The notes beneath the pieces were generated by a model that was not told the DNA's origin, ran no database searches, and worked only from the letters and a program-made list of their open reading frames with translations. 64,000 bases of DNA from Candidatus Gastranaerophilales bacterium (GTDB lineage: Bacteria > Cyanobacteriota > Vampirovibrionia > Gastranaerophilales > Gastranaerophilaceae), in NCBI GenBank assembly GCA_944323595.1, contig CALUTF010000005.1, positions 18,071 through 82,070 of the forward strand. Direction: 5' to 3'. The position numbers and the translations under genes were made by a program. Each line of letters opens with the position of its first letter. Position 1 is the stretch's first letter. Shown here piece after piece: positions 15,611-24,966 of this stretch.

Positions 15611-16738
15611 TTAACTATTTTTAAGGAATGCACAAATTTCTGCGGCTGCTTCTTTTGATGAAATTTTATCAGAAAGCATTTCTTTTACTGTTCCTAAATC
15701 TTCAATTTTTTGTTCTCTGTAAGGTTTGTCATAGAGAAGTTTTTCTATTTCGTATGCAATAATATCCGGTTTAACCCGTGCCATAAGGATTTCAGGTACA
15801 ATGTCTTTATCCGCAATAATATTAGGCAGGCAAACTCTGTTGATGCATCTTACCATTAAATATATCAGATAGAACAACCATGGCCCTCTGTATGCTATAA
15901 TCATCGGGATTTTATACAGACAAGCTTCCAGTGCAACTGTACCTGATGCAAGAATCAGTGCGTCTGAAACACTTAATAGTGCCTGATTTTCCCCTTTTAT
16001 AACTTTAAAATCAGTTGATTTAAGATATTTGTCATAAATATCATCCGGTAAATTCGGTGCGTGTGATATACAAAATTGTAATTCGGGATGTTTTTTCTGC
16101 AAAAGTTTCGCTGTTTTTATAAATACGCTCATCAAATTTTTCAATTCAAAAGGTCGAGACCCCGGAAAGATTGAAACAAGTTTTTTTGTTTTATCTAACC
16201 CGTGTTTTTCGAAAAAAGCATTTTTGTCTGCCGCAGGCGGAAGTTGCGAAACAAGAGGATGCCCGCAGTAGTGTGTTTTAATCCCGTAATTTTCGTACAT
16301 TGTTTTCTCAAACGGAAAAATACATAGTACTTTATCAATATTTTTCTTAATTACATTAATCCGCCATTTACGTGATGCCCATACCTGTGGCGGAATGTAG
16401 TAATATACCGGTATACCGGCTCTTTTTAAAAATTTTGAGATATTAAGATTAAAAGCTCCGTAATCTATGCACAATACTAAATCCGGCTTGTAATCCCTAG
16501 TCAAATAATCAACAATTCGCTTGCCAAGTGTTAGGTGATCAATCAATATTCTAGGTGAAATCCCCATTGCAGACATTTTTTTCTGGTCTGAAAAAATTTT
16601 TGCGCCGGCTTTTTTTAAATTTTCACCGCCAACGCCCTCAATAACAATATCCGGATAAAGTTTTTTGAGTTCTTCAATGACTCTACCGGCATGGATATCT
16701 CCTGAATATTCTCCGGTTATTACAAATATTTTTTTCAT
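15611..16738 (-). CDS. lpxB: Lipid-A-disaccharide synthase
   Basis: 375 residues, GT19. It joins UDP-2,3-diacylglucosamine and lipid X into the lipid A disaccharide at the inner membrane. Recognisable segments are the opening FVITGEYSGDIHAGRVIEEL, VLCIDYGAFNLNISKFLKRAGIPVYYYIPPQVWASRKWRINVIKK, FPFEKTMYENYGIKTHYCGHPLV, SIFPGSRPFELKNL, and the donor-site SGTVALEACLYKIPMIIAYR. The gene lies 4 bp after lpxI, which makes its acceptor lipid X, so the pair forms consecutive steps. This supports a genuine lipid A-containing outer membrane. Confidence 0.96.
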   Translation of the reverse strand: MKKIFVITGEYSGDIHAGRVIEELKKLYPDIVIEGVGGENLKKAGAKIFSDQKKMSAMGISPRILIDHLTLGKRIVDYLTRDYKPDLVLCIDYGAFNLNISKFLKRAGIPVYYYIPPQVWASRKWRINVIKKNIDKVLCIFPFEKTMYENYGIKTHYCGHPLVSQLPPAADKNAFFEKHGLDKTKKLVSIFPGSRPFELKNLMSVFIKTAKLLQKKHPELQFCISHAPNLPDDIYDKYLKSTDFKVIKGENQALLSVSDALILASGTVALEACLYKIPMIIAYRGPWLFYLIYLMVRCINRVCLPNIIADKDIVPEILMARVKPDIIAYEIEKLLYDKPYREQKIEDLGTVKEMLSDKISSKEAAAEICAFLKNS

Positions 16739-16742
16739 ATCT

Positions 16743-17558
16743 CTATACAGCCATAATTACAATGTTATTGTCATCGGCAAATTTTACAACTTTTTCCTGA
16801 TCAACAATAATTGTTTCATTCGCTTCAACTGCAAGTAAACTCGCTTTATATCTCTTCATTGTTTTTAATGTTCTCAAACCTACTGCCGGAATATCAAACC
16901 TTTTATCCTGTGCAGGTTTTGAAACTTTAATAACGCTGGCATTGTTTTTGGCGAGTTTTGCGCCGCGTTTGATACAAACATCTGTGCCCTCAATTGCTTC
17001 GACTGCCATTACCATTTTGTCTTTAATAACAACTGATTGCCCTACATCAACTTTGCCCATTTCTTTTGCGAGCCAGAAGCCGTAATTTACGTCATCCATC
17101 TGCTGTGTGGTCGGTTTAATCGAACCTAAGACGCCTGCAGGTATCATAAGATTTTTGATGAAAATAGTCTGGTCTAAGACTGTTATTCCTGCTTTTTCAA
17201 ATTCATCTACAATCATCATCATTACCTGATCATCATTCAGACGTAAAGCTTTTTGGATTAATTCTCTTGCTCTTGCATCAAATTTGTGCAGCTGTAATAA
17301 AACTTTTTTATGAACTTTACCTAAAAAAGTAACCTGTTTCAATTGTTCATCTTTAAATATTTTTTCAATGCGGTTAACTTCTCCGGGGTGGCATGAATAT
17401 ACTTTTGAACAATATTTTTTCAACTGAGAAAGGTTATCGTTTGACAATGATATGCAAACAACTTCAAACCCGTTTTCTTTTGCATATTGAGCCATTTTTA
17501 CCGGCAATGTCCCGTCGCCTGCTATTAATCCCTGCTTATTTTCTAACATTAATGACAC
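16743..17558 (-). CDS. lpxI: UDP-2,3-diacylglucosamine diphosphatase LpxI (DUF1009)
   Basis: 271 residues. LpxI replaces LpxH in many bacteria and cleaves UDP-2,3-diacylglucosamine to lipid X and UMP. The start appears to be GTG at 17558 with GAGGA nine bases upstream. Family signatures are GLIAGDGTLPVKMAQYAKENG at the N-terminus, VTFLGKVHKK, LNDDQVMMMIVDEFEKAGITVLDQT, GVLGSIKPT, VIKDKMVMAVEAIEGTDVCIKRG, and PAQDKRFDIPAVGLRT with the catalytic-region Asp. It lies in the lptD-aldolase-lpxI-lpxB cluster. Confidence 0.95.
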   Translation of the reverse strand: MSLMLENKQGLIAGDGTLPVKMAQYAKENGFEVVCISLSNDNLSQLKKYCSKVYSCHPGEVNRIEKIFKDEQLKQVTFLGKVHKKVLLQLHKFDARARELIQKALRLNDDQVMMMIVDEFEKAGITVLDQTIFIKNLMIPAGVLGSIKPTTQQMDDVNYGFWLAKEMGKVDVGQSVVIKDKMVMAVEAIEGTDVCIKRGAKLAKNNASVIKVSKPAQDKRFDIPAVGLRTLKTMKRYKASLLAVEANETIIVDQEKVVKFADDNNIVIMAV

Positions 17559-17601
17559 TTTTTGTAATCCTCACTTCCAAGTCAATTATATCATAAGAAA
17601 A

Positions 17602-18231
17602 TTAAATTTTAAGTCTGTTTATTTCCTCAACCTGTTGTTCATTCAACAAAACGGCTCCGCCTAAAATTTTTGTATTTAGCACAACCTGCGCATAAGATTC
17701 TGCCAATTCAAGCTTCAAATAAGCGTCTTCTATACTGCTGCTTCCTACTATAAATCCGTGGTTTGCCATTAAAACCGCATTATAATCTTTAAAATATTTT
17801 GCAGTTTTTGTAACTAAATCTGTTGATGACGGCAAGCCATATTCTGCAAGCGGTATTTCACCGAAATAAAAAACATTTTCCGCCATTATAGGTTCATCAA
17901 GAGCTTTTCCTGATGACGCAAATGAGCTTAGATATGGTGAATGTACGTGGAGTATGTAATTTATATCAGGCCGCATTTTATAAAATTCGATATGAACAAG
18001 TTTTTCACTTGACGGTTTTTTGTCTCCCTCAAGAATATTACAGTCATAATCTATAAGTGTAAAATCATTTTCTTTTAAATATCCATTTGCAGTGCCTGAA
18101 GCTGTTATCAGAACTTTATCATTGTCATATCTTGCGGATAAATTACCGGAAACTCCAGGCGTGAAATTCTTTTCACCTGCGAGTTTTCCGTATTTTATCA
18201 GTTCCTGCTTAAGTTCCGGTATGCTTTTCAT
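17602..18231 (-). CDS. Class II aldolase/adducin family protein
   Basis: 209 residues, similar in size to L-fuculose-1-phosphate aldolase and L-ribulose-5-phosphate 4-epimerase. Visible are TPGVSGNLSAR (substrate phosphate site), ITASGTANGYL, PSSEKLVHIEFY with the catalytic Glu, HVHSPYLSSFA carrying two zinc-ligand histidines, EYGLPSSTDL, and the third zinc histidine in LMANHGFIVG. The substrate cannot be inferred. Its start codon directly abuts the stop of the LptD-like gene, and lpxI follows after 43 bp, so it is embedded in an LPS biogenesis operon, an unusual place for this enzyme. Confidence 0.88.
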   Translation of the reverse strand: MKSIPELKQELIKYGKLAGEKNFTPGVSGNLSARYDNDKVLITASGTANGYLKENDFTLIDYDCNILEGDKKPSSEKLVHIEFYKMRPDINYILHVHSPYLSSFASSGKALDEPIMAENVFYFGEIPLAEYGLPSSTDLVTKTAKYFKDYNAVLMANHGFIVGSSSIEDAYLKLELAESYAQVVLNTKILGGAVLLNEQQVEEINRLKI

Positions 18232-20457
18232 TTATAACTGCTCCTTATCCGGATCTTCCAGTTCTATTACTGTTGCATATTGTAATTGTTTTGTTTTTGG
18301 CGTCACTGTTTTTTCAAATGTAATTAACTGTTCTTCGTCTTTACTTTTTGATAAATGGTCAGGATTTTTTATTTCCATTTTATCAAATTCAATAGAAGAG
18401 CCTTTTGTATCCAAATCTACAATAATACCCAGATATGTTCGGTTTCTGATAAAGTCATAACCAAGACTTAATTTGCATTCATCCGGTCCTATAGATACAA
18501 TGAAAGCATTTTCCTGAAATATATTATCATTAGGCGCATCACCTGACAGGTTTAATGAACCGGACCAGGCAACAGTTAGGTACTTATGTACGCGGAGAGC
18601 CTCACGCAGATATACGTTTGAACGACCGTATCTGTACATATCGTATCTCGGTAAAGGTGAATGGTCATCATAAGCTGAAATAAAGTATCCGATATCCTGC
18701 ATCCAGTTTTTGTATTGTGAATGGATTCTCGGACCGATTCTTCCGAGAATTTGGGTATCGCCGGTGCCATATACAGCTGCGCTGCCCTGCAATGCAACCC
18801 CGAAATCAAACATCATGCGTTCTTCTTCATTACGCCAGTTGAATAATGATTGATCAATTTCTGCCATATATTTTAAACGGGTTGTACCGATTACAGGAGA
18901 ATTAATATGTTCCCCGTGGCGGTTAATATCACAGTCGTGCATATAACCTGCACCGATTCTGTGGCGGAATCTCATTTGTCTGCCTTCTCCGAGAAAGTCT
19001 TTATATCTTTTTCGATCTTCATACATTAATTCCGCAACGTATTTACCCATACGGCGTCCCATAAACCAGTCATCCAGGTATGCATTCATACCATATTGCA
19101 AATGGAAATTGTCATCCAATCTCTGACGCCCTTTGATATACCAGAGATCAGGTGATGATGCGTAAGCTACGTCTGTCATATTTGTTGCACTCTTATATCT
19201 TACTATACCTCCAAAACCTAAGTCATCTTTGTAATTCAATACAGGTGCAATTTTGATTGTGGAATCAAATGGCGTTGCAAATACAAATCCCGGACCTGCG
19301 AACATCCCGAGTCTTGGAATGGACCCTATTTCAGGGTAATTTGCTTCAAAGTAGTCGTTGTTTTTATTCACATAGGCGGTAAACGACGGCCATCTTATAA
19401 TCTGGTGACCTCTATAATAAATATCAAAATCTTTCAATGTGATTATATTATGATTTTTTGTTGCATTAACACGTATTTCTTCTGCATCAATATTGAATGC
19501 TCCTTCTGCATTGTTTGCCGGAGGAATAAAGGATCTGTCTTCATCATCGATGAGCATTTGTTCAATACGCGGTCCTATCATACTTGAACGGAAAAATAAC
19601 CGGTGAGATACATCAGAAAATATCCGTCCGTTTTCAAGTATTAGTTTATCATTTTCTGTTGTTGCGTGTTCAGCCTCTACTTTGAGAAAAGACATAGCTG
19701 AATTCATATTATCAATGGTAGCGCTTTCTTCGTTTAAATTTATGACGATAAAGTCGCCGTTTATTACTTTGCCATCTTTGGTCAGTTTAACATTGTCGTA
19801 TGCTTTCAGAATATTTGATTCAAGATTGTAGATGAATTTATCGGCGCGCAGAGTTATTTTTTGAGAGGGTAATAACAAAAAGGCGTGACCTGTTGCTTCA
19901 ATTTCATCTCTATCTTCAAAATATTCCATTTTATCGCAATCCATCTGTAAATCTTTCGGCGCGATAAGTTTTTTTACATCTCCAGTTAAAGCTATAGGAT
20001 TTGAACCTCCAGGCATTTCACTGTTAATTGCATCTTTGATTGCAGATTCCTGAGTATTGCCGGTATCTTCTATTTTGATATTTGCAAGACCGTCTTCATT
20101 TACTTCAAATCCGTTTTGTTCAGCTTCTTCTTCATATAGTTGTTTTTGGCGTTCTATTTCTTTTAATTCTTGTTTGTGCGCGCGAATTCTGTACATATTA
20201 GTCAAGCGAATACGAATTTTTTTGAAAAGCGGGCTTGTCAAATTAGAATTAAATTTGTGGTAATCCCCATTGTTCTCAGTATCTTCGCTTCTATTTACAT
20301 AATCCACCTGAGGTGTTGGCATTACTGCTGACGGACCTTCATAGAATTTCGCATCAAAATTTTCCAAATCTTCCGGAGACGAAAATAATTCTGCTGCGGT
20401 AACTGTTTGCAAACACATTGTAAATACTATTAAACTCGCTGTTATAAGTTTTTTCAA
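18232..20457 (-). CDS. LptD-like LPS-assembly outer-membrane protein
   Basis: 741 residues with signal peptide (MKKLITASLIVFTMCLQTVTA-A). After a charged, probably disordered stretch (35-150), an OstA/LptA-like periplasmic domain runs from about 160 to 330: LQMDCDKMEYFEDRDEIEATGHAFLLL, ITLRADKFIYNLESNILKAYDNVKLTKDG. The C-terminal part, about 335-700, has alternating aromatic beta strands fitting the LptD barrel (TPFDSTIKIAPVLNYKDDLGFGG, HLQYGMNAYLDDW). LptD inserts LPS into the outer leaflet. The usual four-cysteine disulphide pattern of E. coli LptD is not evident. It is co-directional with lpxI and lpxB. Confidence 0.82.
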   Translation of the reverse strand: MKKLITASLIVFTMCLQTVTAAELFSSPEDLENFDAKFYEGPSAVMPTPQVDYVNRSEDTENNGDYHKFNSNLTSPLFKKIRIRLTNMYRIRAHKQELKEIERQKQLYEEEAEQNGFEVNEDGLANIKIEDTGNTQESAIKDAINSEMPGGSNPIALTGDVKKLIAPKDLQMDCDKMEYFEDRDEIEATGHAFLLLPSQKITLRADKFIYNLESNILKAYDNVKLTKDGKVINGDFIVINLNEESATIDNMNSAMSFLKVEAEHATTENDKLILENGRIFSDVSHRLFFRSSMIGPRIEQMLIDDEDRSFIPPANNAEGAFNIDAEEIRVNATKNHNIITLKDFDIYYRGHQIIRWPSFTAYVNKNNDYFEANYPEIGSIPRLGMFAGPGFVFATPFDSTIKIAPVLNYKDDLGFGGIVRYKSATNMTDVAYASSPDLWYIKGRQRLDDNFHLQYGMNAYLDDWFMGRRMGKYVAELMYEDRKRYKDFLGEGRQMRFRHRIGAGYMHDCDINRHGEHINSPVIGTTRLKYMAEIDQSLFNWRNEEERMMFDFGVALQGSAAVYGTGDTQILGRIGPRIHSQYKNWMQDIGYFISAYDDHSPLPRYDMYRYGRSNVYLREALRVHKYLTVAWSGSLNLSGDAPNDNIFQENAFIVSIGPDECKLSLGYDFIRNRTYLGIIVDLDTKGSSIEFDKMEIKNPDHLSKSKDEEQLITFEKTVTPKTKQLQYATVIELEDPDKEQL

Positions 20458-20484
20458 CTTCTCTTCCTCTTATTTATTCAGTGC

Positions 20485-21609
20485 TTAAATATAATTAAGC
20501 GGATTATTAGGTTTACCGTTTACACGAACTTCAAAGTGGCAGTGCGGTCCTGTACTGTAACCGGTAGTTCCTTCGTACCCTACAACCTGTCCTTTGTTTA
20601 CATAATCTCCAACTTTAACTTTGATTGAATCCATGTGGGCATACAAAGTCGTAATAGGGCTGCCGTTGACAACACCGTGATCCAGAATTACTACTTTACC
20701 GTAGCCGCCATACCAGCCTGCATATATAACTTTACCTGAATTTGATGCCACGATATTACCTCTGTACGGGCCTCCGATATCTACACCTGAGTGGAACGTA
20801 CGGCTGTTAAATATCGGGTGGGTTCTCCAGCCGAACGGCGATGTAATACGTCCGCCTATTGGTTTCATAAAACCTGTGGAGGAGGTTTTGACCGTACTTG
20901 AAGAACCTGTTTTAGATATCATATTTTGCAGATTTTCAGATTGTTTGGCAAGTTCACGTTCTGTTTTTTCGTAATATGCACGGTTAGTTTTGAGCTTATT
21001 AATCATACTCTGATTTTGATTAATAGCATATTGAAGATTTCGCTGCTGGCTGTTAATTGATTTAATTGATTGTGCCAGATATTTTTTACGGGATTCTATA
21101 TCTTTTTTAAGTTTTGCAATTTTTTCTGCTTTTGTCTTGGCACTAATCATTTTGTCGTAATCGCGTTTTATGATTATTTTTTCAAAGTAAATCATATCAA
21201 GCAGGGAGTTCATATCTTTCGCATTTAAAAGCAGTTCAAACATACCAACGCGTTGAGTCTTGAATACCTGTCTTATACGGTATTTAAGCTGCTTATCTAT
21301 ATTATTGAATTCATATAAAGCATCATTCAAATCCGATTCCATTGTAGAAAGCTGGGATTGTACGTTACTGTATTGCTTTTTTGAAGATTCAAGCGAATTT
21401 GAAACCGTTTCCAGTTTTTGCTGGTTTTTAACAAGTTTACTTTTTTCGTTATGTTCAAGACGTTTAAGCTGGTTAATTTTTGCACGTGTTTGTTGTTTTT
21501 TTGCCTCAACATTTTGTGTAGCCAGAACAGGGCTGACGTTTACCATTATAAAAGTAACCGCCGTTATAAAAGCTATAAAAGAGTTTTTTATAATCTTTTT
21601 CGTGTTCAC
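20485..21609 (-). CDS. EnvC-like coiled-coil M23 (LytM) peptidase or murein-hydrolase activator
   Basis: 374 residues, start GTG at 21609. Signal peptide (KNSFIAFITAVTFIMVNVSPVLA), then two long coiled-coil blocks (about 35-120 and 150-230, rich in Gln, Lys and Ser) as in EnvC and PcsB-type proteins, then a LytM domain from 250 to the end. The zinc ligands seem intact: H and D of FHSGVDIGGP, plus HxH in GPHCHFEVRVNG, with YAHMDSIKV between. The domain may therefore be catalytic, unlike E. coli EnvC. It follows a 34-residue membrane peptide by 7 bp and precedes the LptD-like gene. Confidence 0.9.
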   Translation of the reverse strand: MNTKKIIKNSFIAFITAVTFIMVNVSPVLATQNVEAKKQQTRAKINQLKRLEHNEKSKLVKNQQKLETVSNSLESSKKQYSNVQSQLSTMESDLNDALYEFNNIDKQLKYRIRQVFKTQRVGMFELLLNAKDMNSLLDMIYFEKIIIKRDYDKMISAKTKAEKIAKLKKDIESRKKYLAQSIKSINSQQRNLQYAINQNQSMINKLKTNRAYYEKTERELAKQSENLQNMISKTGSSSTVKTSSTGFMKPIGGRITSPFGWRTHPIFNSRTFHSGVDIGGPYRGNIVASNSGKVIYAGWYGGYGKVVILDHGVVNGSPITTLYAHMDSIKVKVGDYVNKGQVVGYEGTTGYSTGPHCHFEVRVNGKPNNPLNYI

Positions 21610-21616
21610 TATTTAC

Positions 21617-21721
21617 CTATTTGAATATGAGAGGTAACATCATAAGACCAACGGTCCAGGCAATAAAAGTTACTGCAATAATACCAATGATTATTTTTTG
21701 ATGTTTTCTGAAAAATTCCAT
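21617..21721 (-). CDS. Small single-span membrane protein (34 residues)
   Basis: Too short for ordinary gene calling. The ATG at 21721 has AGGGGA four to five bases upstream, an excellent ribosome site. The peptide has a basic N-terminus (MEFFRKHQK), then a membrane helix IIIGIIAVTFIAWTVGLMML, ending PLIFK. It ends 7 bp before the GTG of the EnvC-like gene, so the two are probably co-translated. The opening resembles the membrane anchors of SurA/PpiD-type proteins but no catalytic domain follows. The alternative longer frame in this region has a different phase and no ribosome site. Confidence 0.65.
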   Translation of the reverse strand: MEFFRKHQKIIIGIIAVTFIAWTVGLMMLPLIFK

Positions 21722-21791
21722 TTGCTTCCCCTAAGTTATCAATATATATTGTACTATCAAAAAAAGAAATGTGCAAATTGTAAAAATAAAT

Positions 21792-21820
21792 TTGCAAAAA
21801 ATTGTAAAATCAATTAAGAT
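21792..21820 (+). promoter_or_regulatory. Promoter giving a probably leaderless mRNA
   Basis: TTGCAA, 17-nt spacer, TAAGAT. The -10 ends 6 nt before the ATG at 21827 and no Shine-Dalgarno sequence is present, so transcription should begin at or next to the start codon. Confidence 0.6.
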
Positions 21821-21826
21821 AGCTGT

Positions 21827-24274
21827 ATGAGTTTGAAGTTTTTGGATGACGGTTTTGATAAACGACTGATACAGAAGAATGAGAGCGGAAGTATCAACCA
21901 TTTTTTACTGGAAAATAACATCAAACAGATAGAGCAAATCTGCGACTTTTTGGAGACTAAGTTTCCGTTGATGTTGATAAACGGTTTTATGGGAACGGGT
22001 AAGACTTCTGTCGTTAATTATGCGGCATCTTTCATTTCTAAAGATGCTATTAAGCTGGAATACAATTGTTTTGAAACAACAATACTTGATGATATTCTGC
22101 TTGCTTTTTTTGACGAGTTCAAAAAGCTTGCGGCAATGGGTGTTATTAATAATCCAAAAGCTAAATCTGACAATTTTACCCAGAAGATTAATTCATATTT
22201 CGAGGCTATAAATAAGCCTATTCTTATTATAATCAACTCATTTGAAGAGGTTTTGAAAGAAAATAAGCAGGAAATAATTGATTTTATTATTCATCTTTCG
22301 GGATTTCAGAATATCAAAACAATTCTTGTATCACGAACTTTTTCATTATCTGATTTTGATAAAAAAGTCGGATACAAAAGGGCAACAATTCTCGCTCTTG
22401 AAAAATCAATATTTGAAAAGTTTCTTCGTTCTGAGGGAATTAAAAATATAGGACCGTTCTCTGATGAGTTGTATAAACATTCACGGGGGTATTTTTTCTA
22501 TACGCTGTTATCAATAAAAATTATACACTTGAGAAAGCTTTCATTACTTGATTTTATAGAGGGATTTTCAAAAAGTTTTCTATCGTTTAATGATTTTATT
22601 CTGAGGGAAGCGCTGGCTTTTGTTGATCCGGTGAGCGGGCATCTGTTCAGATTTTTGACAACAATGCGCCATCCTATTAGTATCAAACTTCTTCAGACTT
22701 TGCATTTGTATGATGAACAGAGATTTAACTTCTTTATTGAAAATTTAATATTGACTAAAGAGAACGATACTGTTTATTTGCAGGATTATTATAAAGTTAT
22801 TGCGGAAAATTCCATTCCTGAAAACGTGTCTGTAAAACTTCATCAGGGGTGCGTTGATTTATATAATACCCAGCTGCCGTTGAAGCCTTTGGAGAGGGAT
22901 TTGCTGATTTCCCGCCAGACAATGCGTAAAGAAATTGAATACCATTCAATGTTTATTCCTAAAAAAGTAGTTTTGCCTAAAACTTCTTCCCAGAATATTG
23001 AATACAAAGAGTATACCGGTACAATGCATCCGGATAAAATTAAGCAGCCTCAAACCTCCGATGTACAGCAATCGGTTCCTGTCGATGAGAAAACAACAAA
23101 AGATGAAAAATTGAAAAATATGTCTTTTATCTTTGAAAGCGAAGATGGTCTGGCTGCATTAAATCAGATAGCAACTTCGATTAAGAATTTTCTTCATGTT
23201 TCTGACCAGCAGAGGGAGCAGGAAGAAAAATCAACCCTTACTGAACTTATTAATATTGCAAGACAGGAAGAACAGGCATATAATTTTAAAAGGGTTATAT
23301 CCTTGTATCAGCGTGCTCTTACCTTAAAGAATGATGATGATTATTATACGTTTTTGCCTAAGGTTTATACCAATCTTGGCGCTGCGTATCAAACTTTGTC
23401 TGATTGGTATAATTCTTTGAAATACTATGAACAGGCGCTAGAGTTTTATATTTCAGTTAATGATTGGGAAAAAATTTGTGAAACCAAACTTGCTATCGCA
23501 AATATTTATTATATTACTTTCAAGCGGGATTTGGCTAAAAAATTGCTGACAGAGATTTTAGGATGCAATGATGCATCTTCTGATGTAAAAATTAAAACGT
23601 ATGTTGCGATGGCGAATCTTTCCGAAAATTTAAACTTAAATCAGGATTATTATAACAGAGCACTGGAACTGGTAAATTCTTCCACTGATAAAAAGACTTT
23701 ATCAGAGTTATATTTTAAGTATGCGCTCCTGTGTGATGATAAAAATGATCCGAATAAGGCTGTTGAATATTATAAAAAATGCATCAACCTTGATTCAAAT
23801 CCACGAATTAACATAAATCTTTCCGCTGCATTGTCTAATCTGGCGGAACTTTATGACGAAGCCGGAAGCAGTGATTTCGCCGCGAAATATTATCTGGAAA
23901 GTTTGAGAATTGACGAGTTGACAAGAAACTTTAACGGAATATACATATCTTCTATGAAACTCGCAGAACTTTACACTGTTAAAGATGCAGAAAAGGCTGT
24001 TAAATATTTTGACAAGGCAAAAGTTTGTGCAAAAGAACTCGGCGAAAAGTTTTATATGGCGTCAACTGCGCTTGCAATAGGTGATTTTTATTACAACCGC
24101 AATGAAAATGAAAAAGCTCTGGAAAATTACCTGCAGGCACAGGAGGTTGCAAAAGATAATTTCAGCAAGGATAATATAGAAAAAATAGCCATGCGGATTA
24201 ATGATATAAAAGTTCGCGTAGGAGAAGATGCATTCACGGAATTGGAAAATAAGATAAAAGATGAAAATAGATAA
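21827..24274 (+). CDS. AAA/STAND-type ATPase with C-terminal TPR array
   Basis: 815 residues. Walker A is NGFMGTGKTS with Lys59, and the Walker B-like strand PILIIINSFEE lies near 130-140, followed by a sensor-like ILVSRTF. Residues about 180-340 are a helical lid. 370-450 is a low-complexity linker. From about 455 to 800 there are at least six tetratricopeptide repeats (for example YTNLGAAYQTLSDWYNSLKYYEQALEFY and ALSNLAELYDEAGSSDFAAKYYLESL). The layout is that of STAND/AAA regulators that bind partners through TPRs. It overlaps rsmG by 14 bp. Function unknown. No DNA-binding domain is evident. Confidence 0.8.
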   Translation: MSLKFLDDGFDKRLIQKNESGSINHFLLENNIKQIEQICDFLETKFPLMLINGFMGTGKTSVVNYAASFISKDAIKLEYNCFETTILDDILLAFFDEFKKLAAMGVINNPKAKSDNFTQKINSYFEAINKPILIIINSFEEVLKENKQEIIDFIIHLSGFQNIKTILVSRTFSLSDFDKKVGYKRATILALEKSIFEKFLRSEGIKNIGPFSDELYKHSRGYFFYTLLSIKIIHLRKLSLLDFIEGFSKSFLSFNDFILREALAFVDPVSGHLFRFLTTMRHPISIKLLQTLHLYDEQRFNFFIENLILTKENDTVYLQDYYKVIAENSIPENVSVKLHQGCVDLYNTQLPLKPLERDLLISRQTMRKEIEYHSMFIPKKVVLPKTSSQNIEYKEYTGTMHPDKIKQPQTSDVQQSVPVDEKTTKDEKLKNMSFIFESEDGLAALNQIATSIKNFLHVSDQQREQEEKSTLTELINIARQEEQAYNFKRVISLYQRALTLKNDDDYYTFLPKVYTNLGAAYQTLSDWYNSLKYYEQALEFYISVNDWEKICETKLAIANIYYITFKRDLAKKLLTEILGCNDASSDVKIKTYVAMANLSENLNLNQDYYNRALELVNSSTDKKTLSELYFKYALLCDDKNDPNKAVEYYKKCINLDSNPRININLSAALSNLAELYDEAGSSDFAAKYYLESLRIDELTRNFNGIYISSMKLAELYTVKDAEKAVKYFDKAKVCAKELGEKFYMASTALAIGDFYYNRNENEKALENYLQAQEVAKDNFSKDNIEKIAMRINDIKVRVGEDAFTELENKIKDENR

Positions 24275-24854
24275 AAGTGTTTACGAACAGTATATGAGTG
24301 CATTTATTGCACAGAATGCAAAAGTAAATTTGATTTCCAAAAATGATGAAAAGTTTTTGTGGGAGAAACATATTTTTGATTCGCTTGCTGTGGGAAAAGT
24401 ATTTGAAAAATATGGTACACCGGCGACTCTTCTTGATATTGGTACCGGCGGCGGTTTTCCGGCGGTTCCTGTTGCGCTTGCCTATCCGGAGATTGAAGTT
24501 TACGCCCTCGACAGCATAAGAAAAAAAATTAACGCTATAGAAAATATAAAAGCTGAATTAGATATAAAAAATTTACATACAATATGCGAGCGTGCTGAAA
24601 AAATTACGGATAAGTTTGATATGGTTACATCCCGTGCCGTCGCGCCATTGAACGTTATTACTGAATATGCAATGCCAAGATTGAATAAAAATGGAATTTT
24701 CGTGGCATATAAATCTGTAAAAACACAGGAAGAAATCAATGAAGCTTCTGTTGTTTTGAAAAAATATAAGGCAAAAGTGGCTGATATTATGGAATATAAG
24801 CTTCCTCTTGACGAAAACCACACCAGAAATTTGATTGTTATAATTAATGAATAA
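24261..24854 (+). CDS. rsmG: 16S rRNA (guanine527-N7)-methyltransferase RsmG (GidB)
   Basis: 197 residues. It methylates G527 of 16S rRNA using S-adenosylmethionine. Characteristic segments are KVNLISKNDEKFLWEKHIFDSL, the SAM-binding LLDIGTGGGFPAVPVALAYPE, VYALDSIRKKINAIENI, TICERAEK and MVTSRAVAPLNVITEYAMPRL. The start lies inside the end of the preceding TPR-ATPase gene, implying coupling. Confidence 0.95.
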   Translation: MKIDKSVYEQYMSAFIAQNAKVNLISKNDEKFLWEKHIFDSLAVGKVFEKYGTPATLLDIGTGGGFPAVPVALAYPEIEVYALDSIRKKINAIENIKAELDIKNLHTICERAEKITDKFDMVTSRAVAPLNVITEYAMPRLNKNGIFVAYKSVKTQEEINEASVVLKKYKAKVADIMEYKLPLDENHTRNLIVIINE

Positions 24855-24966
24855 ATAGCTAAAAATGAAAATATTAGTAAGTAAATTATTTATTAGTTAT
24901 AAATTGAATGGCTTTTAGTGCAAGATAATGCAAATATAGTCGTATGAGTACGATTATTTCGTATGT

